Source: CALODP01 sp942492055 (GTDB lineage Bacteria > Bacteroidota > Ignavibacteria > Ignavibacteriales > Melioribacteraceae). From it: 64,000 bases of DNA. Every line of letters starts with the position of its first letter. Positions within the stretch are counted from its first letter, which is position 1. Shown here one piece after another: positions 1 through 7,983 of the stretch. Under the pieces are notes generated by a model. It had not been told where the DNA came from. It saw nothing but the letters and a program-made list of their open reading frames with translations, and made no database searches. Both the position numbers and the translations under genes were made by a program. The DNA is taken from assembly GCA_942492055.1 (NCBI GenBank), contig CALODP010000015.1:372001-436000 (forward strand), written 5' to 3'.

Positions 1-806
1 AATTGGATTCTTCTTTCGGTGAAAACGGTTTAGCTAAAGTGGGTATTGGTAATTCACAAGAAAGCGGAGTAAAAAGTCTGGCTCTTACTGAGGAAGGAAA
101 TATTCTTAAAGTCGGATTCATGGATCATGACGATAATGGGTCTAATGTTGCGGTTGGAAAATTGCTAAACAATGGAGTACCGGACTCTTCTTTTGGAAGG
201 AATGGTATTGTTTCTTATCCTATCTCAGAAAGGTATGATTGTTTAAGCTTCATTTTGTTGCAAAATGACGGCAAAATTGTAGCAGCCGGTAATGCGGATT
301 CACTATATGTTTTAATTAGGTTTGATAAGGACGGTTCAATAGATAAGACATTTGGCAATGATGGTTACTCAACAGGAAAGTTTGGGGCTGATTGTTCAAT
401 CGTGAAATCATTGATTCAACAAAAAGATGGGAAAATAGTCTTGGTGGGGGATATATTTGATAATGAGAATTTCGATGTCTTTATTGCCCGTTTCGATAAT
501 CCCTCTGCTCTTGAAGTTGAAAACAATAGCTCCGGAATTTCAAAGGACTACTCATTGGCTCAGAACTACCCGAATCCTTTCAACCCGACAACAACAATTA
601 GCTATTCTATTCCGAAGGAGGGAATGGTGAAGATGAGCATTTATAATGTTCTCGGTGAAGAGATAAAAGTAATTGCCAATGGTTTTAAGAAAGCGGGTAA
701 TTATTCTGTAAAAGTTAATTGTTCCGATTTGTCCAGTGGAATCTACCTGTATAAAATTACTTCGGGTTCTTTTACCGAGGTGAAGAAAATGATGCTTATT
801 AAGTAA
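1..806 (+). CDS. T9SS-sorted secreted protein, C-terminal part (delta-60-type repeats)
   Basis: The gene enters from the left edge, so its start is not visible; the visible 267 residues end at TAA 804-806. The first ~165 residues hold repeats with the DSSFGxNG / KTFGNDG signature of delta-60 beta-propeller-like repeats (DSSFGENG, DSSFGRNG, DKTFGNDG). The last ~85 residues are a type A T9SS sorting domain, with NYPNPFNPTTTISY followed by a beta-sandwich ending in KKMMLIK. The protein is therefore probably exported through the outer membrane and surface-attached or released. The function of the propeller-like part is unknown. A hairpin terminator follows directly. Confidence 0.85.
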   Translation, partial: LDSSFGENGLAKVGIGNSQESGVKSLALTEEGNILKVGFMDHDDNGSNVAVGKLLNNGVPDSSFGRNGIVSYPISERYDCLSFILLQNDGKIVAAGNADSLYVLIRFDKDGSIDKTFGNDGYSTGKFGADCSIVKSLIQQKDGKIVLVGDIFDNENFDVFIARFDNPSALEVENNSSGISKDYSLAQNYPNPFNPTTTISYSIPKEGMVKMSIYNVLGEEIKVIANGFKKAGNYSVKVNCSDLSSGIYLYKITSGSFTEVKKMMLIK

Positions 807-817
807 TTTTGTTTATT

Positions 818-850
818 AGGCCACTCTTCTTCCGAAGGGTGGCCTTCTTT
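818..850 (+). terminator. Intrinsic terminator after the T9SS protein gene
   Basis: AGGCCAC (818-824) pairs perfectly with GTGGCCT (839-845) around a short CT-rich loop, followed by TCTTT. It lies 12 bases after the stop codon of the upstream gene. Confidence 0.6.
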
Positions 851-938
851 GAACCTCTCTCGATTTCTTTCTGTTCTACTTAGCATACCTTTGCGATTCA
901 TAGGCAAATCTTATTATTTGAATATATGGGAGAAAGTC

Positions 939-1439
939 ATGAATGATTCTCTAACCAAATCGTCACGTGAAGAAAGAAGAAGTTTTCTCGGTAAACTTTT
1001 CGGTATTTCCTTCGGAAGTATTATGCTCGGTTCCTTCGGTGGAGTTTTCGCTAAAGGGAAAAAGAACGAAGTTGTTGATCTCTTTCCGGTTGGGGCTATT
1101 TGTGTGTTCGGAGGAAAAGTTCCTCCCTTCGGATGGGCTCTATGCCACGGACAAGATCTCTCTATTAGCGAATATCCGGAACTCTTTCGGCAGATCGGTA
1201 CTATTTACGGTGGGGGTGAAGGTAAAGTGAAACTTCCCGACATGAGAGGAGCTATTCCTGTGTGCGCCGGGGGAAAACTTGCGGTGGGGGAATGTATGAA
1301 ATGCAAAGGGAATCCGAGTAAGGTAGCCTTTAACCGGATACCATCCTATAACCACCTATCCGGAGGGGAGCAAAAAGAGGGGCAGGAGTTTATCGGTATG
1401 AATTATATTATCAAGACCGGACTCCCTGCGGAAGGTTAA
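939..1439 (+). CDS. Tat-exported protein with phage tail-collar domain
   Basis: A 166-residue protein from ATG 939, chosen because GGGAG sits just upstream; an in-frame TTG at 849 would add 30 residues with no ribosome site. The N-terminus has a twin-arginine signal (EERRSFLGKLFG, then a hydrophobic stretch ending near FAKG). After it comes a tail-collar-like domain (VGAICVFGGKVPPFGWALCHG, IGTIYGGGEGKVKLPDMRG), the fold of tail-fibre collars and of secreted microcystin-dependent-type proteins. The end NYIIKTG is typical of the family. It lies outside the prophage as judged by the repeat array, so it is probably a host gene. Substrate and role are unknown. Confidence 0.7.
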   Translation: MNDSLTKSSREERRSFLGKLFGISFGSIMLGSFGGVFAKGKKNEVVDLFPVGAICVFGGKVPPFGWALCHGQDLSISEYPELFRQIGTIYGGGEGKVKLPDMRGAIPVCAGGKLAVGECMKCKGNPSKVAFNRIPSYNHLSGGEQKEGQEFIGMNYIIKTGLPAEG

Positions 1440-1449
1440 TGTAATATAC

Positions 1450-1930
1450 TCGCGTCGGGAGGAATTGACTTCGTTGTTTGAAGAAATGAATTGGTCGGGT
1501 GGAGAAATAGATTCGGGGAGTTGAGAAATGGTGGTGTTGAGTCGGGAAGTCCGGTTGGCGTTTCCGGAAATGGGATTGTTGTTTTGCGCGGTGAGTGCGT
1601 TGATCCGGTCAATGGAAAGTACGTAAGAAGAATAGCCTTCTACGTGCCGGGAATAGCGATCTCTGATCGGGGAAAAGCGTTCTACAAGTCGAGCGGTGAG
1701 AGGGGCGTATTGAGAAATTCTATATGGCTTTAAGTAAATGAGATGCGCGAGTTGCGAAACGAAGCGGGTGAGTACGGAAATGGAATGGGTGACCGGAGAA
1801 ATGGAATGTACGTTTAAAGAAATGAGAGGGGAAGGTTGAGCGGTGAAAGGGGAGAGTAAGGAAATTTATTATGACTTTAAGTAAGTGTTCCCTACAAGTG
1901 GAGAAATGTTCGGTACGGGTATAGAGGGGT
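1450..1930. repeat. Degenerate GAGAAAT / TTTAAGTAA repeat array, left part
   Basis: No convincing gene is present between 1440 and 2371. The first 480 bases are purine-rich and carry many copies of GGAGAAAT-like words (near 1502, 1524, 1707, 1796, 1902) and of CTTTAAGTAA (near 1725 and 1873), with a GCGAAACGAAG word near 1755. The same words return at 39876-40080 on the other side of the prophage. An 80-codon open frame at 1491-1733 is made of these repeats and is not called as a gene. Confidence 0.55.
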
Positions 1931-2018
1931 TATGTAAAATGAGATCTATAGTTGAAAGAAAGAAAATTTCTAAGGTGTTATAAAATAATAAGTTAGGAGG
2001 ATAATGGTGCTAAAAAGC

Positions 2019-2080
2019 AAGTTTGAGATTATTACAGTGTTTTTCCTAAGTTTACACTTTTTTACACACCAAGTTTGAGA
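2019..2080. repeat. Left-end transposase-binding-like sites
   Basis: AAGTTTGAGA occurs at 2019-2028 and 2071-2080, with a weaker AAGTTTACA at 2049-2057. The reverse complement occurs at the right end (TCTCAAA at 39832-39838 and 39854-39860, 22 bp apart, like the R1-R2 spacing of phage Mu). These are probable binding sites for the MuA-like transposase; this is inference from position and repetition. Confidence 0.5.
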
Positions 2081-2210
2081 AATTGCACTCCTTCTTAAAA
2101 ACCATTTAACAACCTATTAAAAGGCCTATTATGGCTCGTTAATCAGCTTTTAGGAGAAAATTGCATTAAAAAATCCCCCTTACATTTTTAATAATACAAA
2201 ATCTTGACAC

Positions 2211-2340
2211 TGCAAAGGGTTGGCAATAAGGTTGGCAAAAGCAGATATAGCTAAGTGTTTTGGAAATAACAAGATACATCTATTATAAGGATGCAAAGGG
2301 TTGGCAACAATTTGCTAACTATTTGCTGACAAAATGTCAG
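2211..2340. repeat. Direct repeats and end-specific palindrome near the left end
   Basis: TGCAAAGGGTTGGCAA occurs at 2211-2226 and again at 2292-2307, with an extra TTGGCAA near 2232. The palindrome CTGACAAAATGTCAG at 2326-2340 is found inverted at 39797-39811 near the right end. TTGACA at 2204-2209 could be a -35 box but no good -10 follows. The rest of the gap 1931-2371 has no gene that I can see. Confidence 0.5.
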
Positions 2341-2371
2341 AATTAATCAACTTATAGTTCCAGTCAATTAC

Positions 2372-2935
2372 TCAAAGCTCGTCTACCTTCTCTTGTAATT
2401 TGATTTGACATTCTATTTTTCTAATCCTATTGCAAAGTAAGGTCTTAAGCTCTATTAATGTTTCCAGCTCAGAGTTCAATAATAGTAGAGCTTCACTTTT
2501 TATCTTCACATTATCGGTTCCGTTAGTCAACCAATCAATAGATTTTCCACCAGCTTTAGCAATAGTAAGCAATTTAGAAATATTCGGCTCACATTTACCT
2601 TGCTCCCAATTGCTTATTGCTGTTTTAGTTTTAACACCAATAAGTTCCGCAAATGTTTCTTGATTAATTCCTAATCCTTTTCTTATCGCTTTAATTCTGT
2701 TCCCAAGATTCAGATTATCTGCGTTATTCTTAATACTACTTTCTCTTGCAGAAAGTAGCCAATTAATATCACAACCCAAATTTAATAGTTTTGAAAGAAA
2801 AGTCCCCCCGGGAAGTTGATCTCCTTTTAAATATCGTTGTAGACTAGGTGGTTGAATATCCAAAGCTCGAGCAAACTCTTTGATTGAACCATATTTCGAA
2901 ATACCAAATTCTCTAAGTTTTTGTCCAATATCCAT
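2372..2935 (-). CDS. Double-HTH phage repressor (CI-like)
   Basis: A 187-residue protein with two helix-turn-helix domains. Residues ~1-62 match the two neighbouring repressors (GQKLREFG, SIKEFARALDIQPPSLQRYL, GCDINWLL). Residues ~76-140 are a canonical XRE domain (GNRIKAIRKGLGINQETFAELIG, AISNWEQGKCEP). A helical tail follows. The start ATG overlaps the last base of the upstream repressor stop, so the two are translationally coupled. It is transcribed leftward, away from the early operon, as expected for a lysogeny repressor. No peptidase domain for RecA-type self-cleavage is visible. Confidence 0.8.
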   Translation of the reverse strand: MDIGQKLREFGISKYGSIKEFARALDIQPPSLQRYLKGDQLPGGTFLSKLLNLGCDINWLLSARESSIKNNADNLNLGNRIKAIRKGLGINQETFAELIGVKTKTAISNWEQGKCEPNISKLLTIAKAGGKSIDWLTNGTDNVKIKSEALLLLNSELETLIELKTLLCNRIRKIECQIKLQEKVDEL

Positions 2936-3258
2936 TAATTACCTTCTTGATCATTGTTATTATTAAAAAGATCTATGGAATCAGAAATATTACGCAGCAA
3001 CTCGTTTAGTCGCCTATTTTCTAATAAAATAGATTCAATGTTTTCTCTCTTTGTTTCTTTACCTGTAAGCAGCCAATTAATATCGCATCCTAAATCATGA
3101 AGTTTTATAAGGAAATCAGCACCAGGCTTATTTTTATCTGTAAAGTAAGCTTGCAAACCATGATAGCTTATACCTAAAGCTTGCGCTAGGCTACTTTTGG
3201 TAGGAAAAAGTGATTCATTTTGTTTCCAAAATTTTTCAAGTCTGTTTCCAATATTCAT
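2935..3258 (-). CDS. Phage repressor paralogue (CI N-terminal-like)
   Basis: A 107-residue protein with one HTH domain of the same kind as the genes on both sides (GNRLEKFW, SSLAQALGISYHGLQAYF, GADFLIKLHDLGCDINWLL). A short polar coiled-coil-like tail rich in N and E follows. It is coupled to the downstream double-HTH repressor by a one-base overlap. It is probably a DNA-binding regulator of the same operators or a partner in mixed oligomers; that role is inferred from paralogy. Confidence 0.75.
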   Translation of the reverse strand: MNIGNRLEKFWKQNESLFPTKSSLAQALGISYHGLQAYFTDKNKPGADFLIKLHDLGCDINWLLTGKETKRENIESILLENRRLNELLRNISDSIDLFNNNNDQEGN

Positions 3259-3553
3259 TATACAACCTCATATTTGTTGAAGCATTGCTCAGATTATCGA
3301 AATTAACTTACTCTTATACCATTATCATGGCATTTCTTAATGATGCTTCCCAGTGGAATAAAAGAAACAATTCAAGAAACATGTAGTTTTAATTTTCTTA
3401 CTTGTTAATTCTCTTATTGCTAAGGTAAGTTAATGAAAAGAAATAATTTTAATGAGCTTAAAACGAGATTGCCCCCATTTGCTTTTGATAATCTTTTCCT
3501 AACAATATTCAAAAACAGAATATATGATACAAAATTAAAAGTAATGGATTAAA

Positions 3554-3697
3554 ATGAAAAACGACGAAAACGGAAATCAGATTTTACAGCTTAAAATACT
3601 AATCAAAGCGATTGAACGAATCGAAAATGAATATCAAATCGAACCAATCCTAAGTCAATACGCTTATTATATCCTAGAGAATTTGATGCATTATTAA
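3554..3697 (+). CDS. Possible 47-residue protein
   Basis: A short rightward frame between two leftward repressor genes, starting MKNDENGNQILQLKIL and ending in a Tyr-rich NLMHY. It reads as one amphipathic helical segment. There is no good ribosome-binding site and no recognisable domain. The surrounding gap (3259-3722) otherwise holds AT-rich sequence that must contain the promoter for the two downstream repressors. Confidence 0.3.
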   Translation: MKNDENGNQILQLKILIKAIERIENEYQIEPILSQYAYYILENLMHY

Positions 3698-3722
3698 AGA
3701 AAATAATAAAAGGCAGCTAATA

Positions 3723-4085
3723 CTAGTTGTCTTTTATTATTCGCATAATCTCTTCAAGCTTTATGATTAATCGCTCATTTTCTTTTTTTAATGTAGAAAT
3801 CATGTTAATATTTCTATTCTCAATAATGTCAGCCTCTTTCCCTAACAACAGCCATTGAAGATCACATCCCATCAAAGATAATTTCGCTAACATCGGTGCC
3901 CCTGGTAAACTACGTCCACTAAAATAGGAAGACTGCAACGAAGATGGGGACATTCCTAGGGCTTCTGCAAAGTCCTTTACTTTCGAGAAATTGTTAGCCC
4001 CAAATTCTCTAAGTCTATTGCCACATGCGATTTTATCAATAGTAATTTCATAATTCTTTGTAATTGTATACTTTTTTTCTTGCAT
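3723..4085 (-). CDS. Third phage repressor paralogue
   Basis: A 120-residue protein. After a ~20-residue N-terminal extension it carries the same HTH module as the two genes downstream (GNRLREFG, KVKDFAEALGMSPSSLQSSYF, LPGAPMLAKLSLMGCDLQWLLLGKE), then a coiled-coil-like helix (KKENERLIIKLEEIMRI). It is divergent from the Cro-like gene at 4156 across a 70-bp gap with inverted operator-like words. It is likely the primary immunity repressor or a member of a three-repressor circuit. Confidence 0.75.
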   Translation of the reverse strand: MQEKKYTITKNYEITIDKIACGNRLREFGANNFSKVKDFAEALGMSPSSLQSSYFSGRSLPGAPMLAKLSLMGCDLQWLLLGKEADIIENRNINMISTLKKENERLIIKLEEIMRIIKDN

Positions 4086-4092
4086 GTTTGTT

Positions 4093-4126
4093 TGTAATCT
4101 TATACTTTTGTGATAAAATTATTACA
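4093..4126. promoter_or_regulatory. Divergent operator/promoter between repressor and Cro-like genes
   Basis: TGTAAT (4093-4098) and ATTACA (4121-4126) form an inverted repeat in the AT-rich 70-bp gap between divergent regulator genes, with TATACT and GATAAAAT words that could serve as -10 boxes. This is the expected site of the lysis-lysogeny switch; the assignment is positional. Confidence 0.4.
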
Positions 4127-4155
4127 GAAATTTTATAATAAAAATAGGCCCATAA

Positions 4156-4455
4156 ATGAAAGTAGTAAGAATTCTTGATATTGAAATCAATACAGACCTA
4201 TTGAAAACATCTAAAATAGCTCAAAAAGCTAATTTATCTCAATCTTATGTCTCTATGCTACTAAATCCACAAAATGAACGCAATAATACAAATGCGCTTC
4301 AAAGAATCAGGAATGCTGCCATCTCGTTAAATCGAAATGCAGTTCGCTTTGTTGATAAAGCAACTAAAGATAATACGAATGACAAAGATAATACGCAACA
4401 AATTAATGTGAAACCCTTATCAAGTTCTACACTAGCAATAAAAAGAGCTATGTAA
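4156..4455 (+). CDS. Small HTH regulator (Cro/Ner-like)
   Basis: A 99-residue protein with an HTH motif near residues 18-38 (TSKIAQKANLSQSYVSMLLN) and a polar N/T/D-rich tail. It faces the third repressor across a shared control region, the position of Cro in lambdoid phages and Ner in Mu. It probably represses the early promoter or the repressor promoter. Sequence alone does not distinguish these. Confidence 0.6.
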   Translation: MKVVRILDIEINTDLLKTSKIAQKANLSQSYVSMLLNPQNERNNTNALQRIRNAAISLNRNAVRFVDKATKDNTNDKDNTQQINVKPLSSSTLAIKRAM

Positions 4456-4460
4456 TTATT

Positions 4461-4477
4461 ATTGTCCCCACAATGCA
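4461..4477 (+). promoter_or_regulatory. Operator-like palindrome ATTGT-CCCC-ACAAT, copy 1
   Basis: ATTGTCCCCACAATGCA is present here and, base for base, at 8439-8455 upstream of muB. Its first 14 bases form an inverted repeat (ATTGT/ACAAT) around CCCC. Each copy is followed at some distance by the same ATGAGTCATAT start region. It is probably a binding site for a prophage regulator, or an RNA hairpin. Confidence 0.5.
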
Positions 4478-4493
4478 AAATAAGGAAATCATA

Positions 4494-4637
4494 ATGAGTC
4501 ATATTATTATCCCAAATATTAAAAAGAAGCTCCCAAGAGAGCGTAATTCAGAGGAGTTGAATAATACCTTCTTGATACCTCTAACGGTATTATCTGCTCC
4601 CGATTGTAATTTTCATAACAACTGTAAAATCGGATAA
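4494..4637 (+). CDS. Possible 47-residue leader ORF sharing the muB start
   Basis: The frame starts ATGAGTCATAT, identical to the first 11 bases of muB at 8509, after GGAA. It encodes MSHIIIPNIKKKLPRER and ends at TAA 4635. It is antisense to the better-supported leftward gene at 4519-4863, so at most one of the two is likely real over the overlap. It may be a remnant of a duplicated muB 5' region. Confidence 0.25.
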   Translation: MSHIIIPNIKKKLPRERNSEELNNTFLIPLTVLSAPDCNFHNNCKIG

Positions 4638-4863
4638 GGCGAGTACAAATGGCACACTTATACTCATTGGAAATAGGGATTTTACCAAAAAGTATGAATC
4701 GACAAGCGGCCTCATTAGTAAGCCCATTCTCGGAGGAAATTAGTTCTTCGCTTTTCTTTGAGCTCATGAACTCAAATAGATCTTCTTTTTGTGGCTTTAA
4801 TGAAGCTATCGCACTTAGTAATGAGTCTTGTATCTCACCTGCAGTAAACGTTATAAATGTCAT
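4519..4863 (-). CDS. Hypothetical prophage protein (114 aa)
   Basis: A leftward gene with a good ribosome site on its strand (AGAGGTAG, 3-4 bases before ATG 4863). The sequence has a helical N-terminal half (EIQDSLLSAIASLKPQKEDLFEFM) and a Cys-containing second half (CRFILFGK, CAICTRLIRFYSC). I do not recognise the family. The overlapping rightward frame at 4649-4966 is Ser-rich, as expected for an antisense shadow. It lies inside the regulatory region and is oriented like the repressors. Confidence 0.45.
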   Translation of the reverse strand: MTFITFTAGEIQDSLLSAIASLKPQKEDLFEFMSSKKSEELISSENGLTNEAACRFILFGKIPISNEYKCAICTRLIRFYSCYENYNREQIIPLEVSRRYYSTPLNYALLGASF

Positions 4864-4949
4864 TTCTACCTCTTTTTGTTTTCTGAGTTCAAATTACAGG
4901 GAACAAAAGGCTAAAGCGATTAAAATGTTCAATAAAGATTTTAACGGCC

Positions 4950-5408
4950 ATGCAGAAGACAATTAAAAAAGAATTATACCAAACGATCCATCGAAATAAT
5001 AAATCGATTGATCAAATTGCGGATGAAATTGGAGTATCGGCAAATAGTATTTATCGTTATTGCCTTGAAGGAGAATCCGGCTCCGAAATGCCTTTATCCA
5101 GATTGGTTCCATTGATGAAGGCAACCAAAAATTTTGAATTACTAACCCATATTGCAAGAATATGCGGATTTCTTGTAGTTAAAATTCCTAAGGTAAGTGC
5201 TAATAAAGGAACTGAGATTGACCTAGTTGATAATTATCAGGACGCTACAACTAAGGCCTGCAGAAGTCTGAAATCATTTTTCAAAAAACCAACCGCAGAA
5301 GAATTGGAAAAAGTTGAGGATGATTTACATGAAGTGATGCGCTTAAGTGCATCGGCGCAAAAATTCTGTGTAAAAAAACACAAAGGTCAATTCGAGTTAG
5401 AATTTTAA
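4950..5408 (+). CDS. Phage regulatory protein CII-like (Phage_CP76 family)
   Basis: A 152-residue protein. Residues ~8-75 match the CP76/CII-type fold: SIDQIADEIGVSANSIYRYC, SEMPLSRLVPLMKATKN, LLTHIARICGFLVVKIPK. The C-terminal half is helical (AEELEKVEDDLHEVMRLS). This family sits next to the transposase in many Mu-like phages and acts as a transcription regulator of the lysogeny decision. Start ATG 4950 has only a weak ribosome site. Confidence 0.7.
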   Translation: MQKTIKKELYQTIHRNNKSIDQIADEIGVSANSIYRYCLEGESGSEMPLSRLVPLMKATKNFELLTHIARICGFLVVKIPKVSANKGTEIDLVDNYQDATTKACRSLKSFFKKPTAEELEKVEDDLHEVMRLSASAQKFCVKKHKGQFELEF

Positions 5409-5422
5409 TAAGGAGTAATATT

Positions 5423-6034
5423 ATGAAAAAGAATATAGAGAATACTGAAATTGTTGTCGCGGATTGTTGGAAATTAGATATGCCAACCTCTAACAAAAAG
5501 CCAAGTTGGTATGATCGGAGTATTAGATGTTGGTTTGACTACAACAATAAAATATACCGTTTCTTATTAGTTACAAATGAAGAACGATGCCATTACGGGA
5601 ATTTAGGTAGAGAGTTTGTTTATAGATTGAATTCTCATGATCCCCGACCCAAAGGAGTTCGTTGGGATTTAGTACCGGAAATGAAAGAGTTTTACAGTCA
5701 GCTGCCAATAAAGACTTGGATAAACCCAGTATTCAATTCGCCATCAATTCTTATTGATTCATTTTATAATAAGCAAGGAAAATATTACGGAATCTATGAT
5801 GATTCTTTGCATAATATTGCGATTATAAAGGACGATAAAAGACTCATCTCAGAAATTACTGCCCTATTAGAAAGTCAATATCCTTTCTGTTCTCGTGTGT
5901 ATATAGATCAAGATTGTGATAATCAAGAGTTAAGGTCAATCTTGATAAAAAAGCAATACAGTCTCTATAATATTCCTCCTTTCGCAAAAGGGAAAATGGA
6001 GAGAACGAATCGTAAAATCGGGAAGGCTTTATAG
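5423..6034 (+). CDS. Hypothetical protein, early operon (203 aa)
   Basis: It starts after a strong AAGGAG site. The protein is rich in aromatic residues (SWYDRSIRCWFDYNNKIYRF, GVRWDLVP, FYNKQGKYYGIY) and has a basic C-terminus (KMERTNRKIGK). I do not recognise a domain. It ends 2 bases before the transposase start and so is probably co-expressed with it. Confidence 0.6.
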   Translation: MKKNIENTEIVVADCWKLDMPTSNKKPSWYDRSIRCWFDYNNKIYRFLLVTNEERCHYGNLGREFVYRLNSHDPRPKGVRWDLVPEMKEFYSQLPIKTWINPVFNSPSILIDSFYNKQGKYYGIYDDSLHNIAIIKDDKRLISEITALLESQYPFCSRVYIDQDCDNQELRSILIKKQYSLYNIPPFAKGKMERTNRKIGKAL

Positions 6035-6036
6035 TT

Positions 6037-7983
6037 ATGAAGAATAGTAAAATAAATACTTCGGAAATCTGGCTTAGTGTTGATGAGACCTCGATTTTTC
6101 TAGGTAAAAAGAAAAGAACGATACGTGATCATTGTTTGAAGGGGCGCTATGAAGTAGAGAAAATAGAAAGCAACGGTGGATTACAATATAGAATAAGACT
6201 ATCCTCTCTGCCAGTAGCATGTCAAACAAAATACTTAGAGAATCTAAATCAAGACGAGGCGGAGGACAGAGAGCAGAAACCGGAAAGACGGCTTAACGAT
6301 AAGCAGAAAAAGATAGCTCTGGCCAAGGCGAAATTGCTACGAAATTATACCTCAATTAGCGGAGAAAAACTAACCCAGCAAAAACAAGGATTTATTGAGT
6401 TATATAATCAAGGAAACATTTTCCCCGATGTATTCGGAAGCCTCGGCGAAGTAAATTACAAATCGGTTGAAAGGTGGAAGAAAACATGGTTAGAGAATAA
6501 AAAAGATTATACGGCATTAGCACCGGCGTTTAAATATACTAAGCAAAGCACAGTTACACCGGAAGAAGCAAAGATATTAATAAAGTATGCATTAACTCCA
6601 AACAATCCACCGATTAGACAATGCGCAAGAAGCGCAGTAGCGCACTTTGTAATGAGAAATTTTCCAAATGTTAAAAGCATACAAACATATGTACGATGGC
6701 TTAAGAATTACAAAAAAAATAATTATGACGTTTGGACATTGATAAGAGAAGGTGAAAAGGCATTAGATGAGAAAGCGATAAAATCGATATTGCGCGACTA
6801 TGATAAAATTGAAGTCGGGGACATAATGGTGGCTGACGGGCATAAACTCAACTTTGAGATTATTGATCCGGCTACCGGTAAATACAGAAGAATGAATTTA
6901 ATTCTGTTCTATGATATGAAATCTAATATGCCACTCGGATGGGAAATATCGATAACCGAGAATACGGAAGCTATAGCGATGGCCTTATACAGATCAATAG
7001 TACGTTTAGGTAAGTTTCCTCGATTAGTTTATTTGGATAACGGAAGAGCATTTGTCAGCAAGTATTTTACCGGAGATAGTACAGAGAATAACGAAATAAT
7101 CGGACTATTCGAACGATGCGGAATATCTGTAATAACAGCACGTCCCTACAACGCAAAGGCTAAAACAATTGAAAGATTTTTCGAAACATTCGCTGAAGTT
7201 GAAATGAGAATGCCAACCTATTGCGGAACAAGCATAGAAAAAAAGCCACCACGAATGATGAGAAATGAAAAGTTCCATAAAAAACTATATGACAACATGA
7301 TGAATAATATCAGCATAGATATATGGACGGCTCATGAGATATTAGCTCGGTGGTTCGATGAATACTCAGAGAGGAAACAACAAAGCGGACATTTGAAAAA
7401 CGTTGCCCCAATGTCATTATTCTCAAAAGGAATAGGATCTGGAGTAGATAAGGCACAATTAGTATGGCTGATGATGGAAAAGAAAGAATTACCTGTTTAT
7501 GCAAACGGTATAAGATTATTCGGTCGCTATTATTGGAATGACGAACTGTATGGTTATAAAGGGAAAGTAACTGTTAAGTATGATATTATAGACCGAGAAG
7601 TAATATATCTTTTCGACGAATCGGGTAAGAGTCTCGGCGGGGCTACTTATGATCCGCTAGTTCATCCTGCAGCCGGTCCGCTTGGCTCAGCTGAGGATGT
7701 TGAAGAGTTACAACGTCAATCTGCACAGCAAAAAGAACTTAAACGATTAACAAAAGCTAAAGCTAAGTATTTGTTGCAAAACGATATGGCTGATTCTATA
7801 GACAAATCAGTAGAACGAGCAATTGAAGACTCGAAGAAACTCGCGAATAAAAAAGGCACATCATCTTCAACCGTGGAAACTCCGAAAAAGAGATCAAGCA
7901 TATTCGATTCAATTGATGTAGAAATAATAGATGAAACCCCGAAGAAAACGGGAATATTTTACAAAAAAACTGCGGAGGCTTAA
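6037..7983 (+). CDS. MuA-like DDE transposase
   Basis: A 648-residue protein, close to MuA in length (663). The N-terminal ~60 residues form the Mu winged-helix end-binding domain (LSVDETSIFLGKKKRTIRDH). The rve catalytic core has Asp 267 (VADGHKL), Asp 334 (YLDNGRAF) and Glu 379 (KTIERFFETF), with MuA-like spacing. The C-terminal beta-barrel (Mu-transpos_C) runs about residues 480-560, followed by a charged tail that in MuA contacts MuB and ClpX. It carries out integration and replicative transposition at the element ends. The start is 2 bases after the preceding stop, with little ribosome site, which suggests coupling. Confidence 0.95.
   Translation: MKNSKINTSEIWLSVDETSIFLGKKKRTIRDHCLKGRYEVEKIESNGGLQYRIRLSSLPVACQTKYLENLNQDEAEDREQKPERRLNDKQKKIALAKAKLLRNYTSISGEKLTQQKQGFIELYNQGNIFPDVFGSLGEVNYKSVERWKKTWLENKKDYTALAPAFKYTKQSTVTPEEAKILIKYALTPNNPPIRQCARSAVAHFVMRNFPNVKSIQTYVRWLKNYKKNNYDVWTLIREGEKALDEKAIKSILRDYDKIEVGDIMVADGHKLNFEIIDPATGKYRRMNLILFYDMKSNMPLGWEISITENTEAIAMALYRSIVRLGKFPRLVYLDNGRAFVSKYFTGDSTENNEIIGLFERCGISVITARPYNAKAKTIERFFETFAEVEMRMPTYCGTSIEKKPPRMMRNEKFHKKLYDNMMNNISIDIWTAHEILARWFDEYSERKQQSGHLKNVAPMSLFSKGIGSGVDKAQLVWLMMEKKELPVYANGIRLFGRYYWNDELYGYKGKVTVKYDIIDREVIYLFDESGKSLGGATYDPLVHPAAGPLGSAEDVEELQRQSAQQKELKRLTKAKAKYLLQNDMADSIDKSVERAIEDSKKLANKKGTSSSTVETPKKRSSIFDSIDVEIIDETPKKTGIFYKKTAEA

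Noticed and set aside
1491..1733. 80-codon rightward frame left of the prophage
   Set aside because: It consists of the GAGAAAT repeat array, has no ribosome site and is Gly/Arg/Val-biased like repeat translation.
4649..4966. 105-codon rightward frame opposite 4519-4863
   Set aside because: It is Ser-rich with shadow-like composition; the leftward frame has a good ribosome site.
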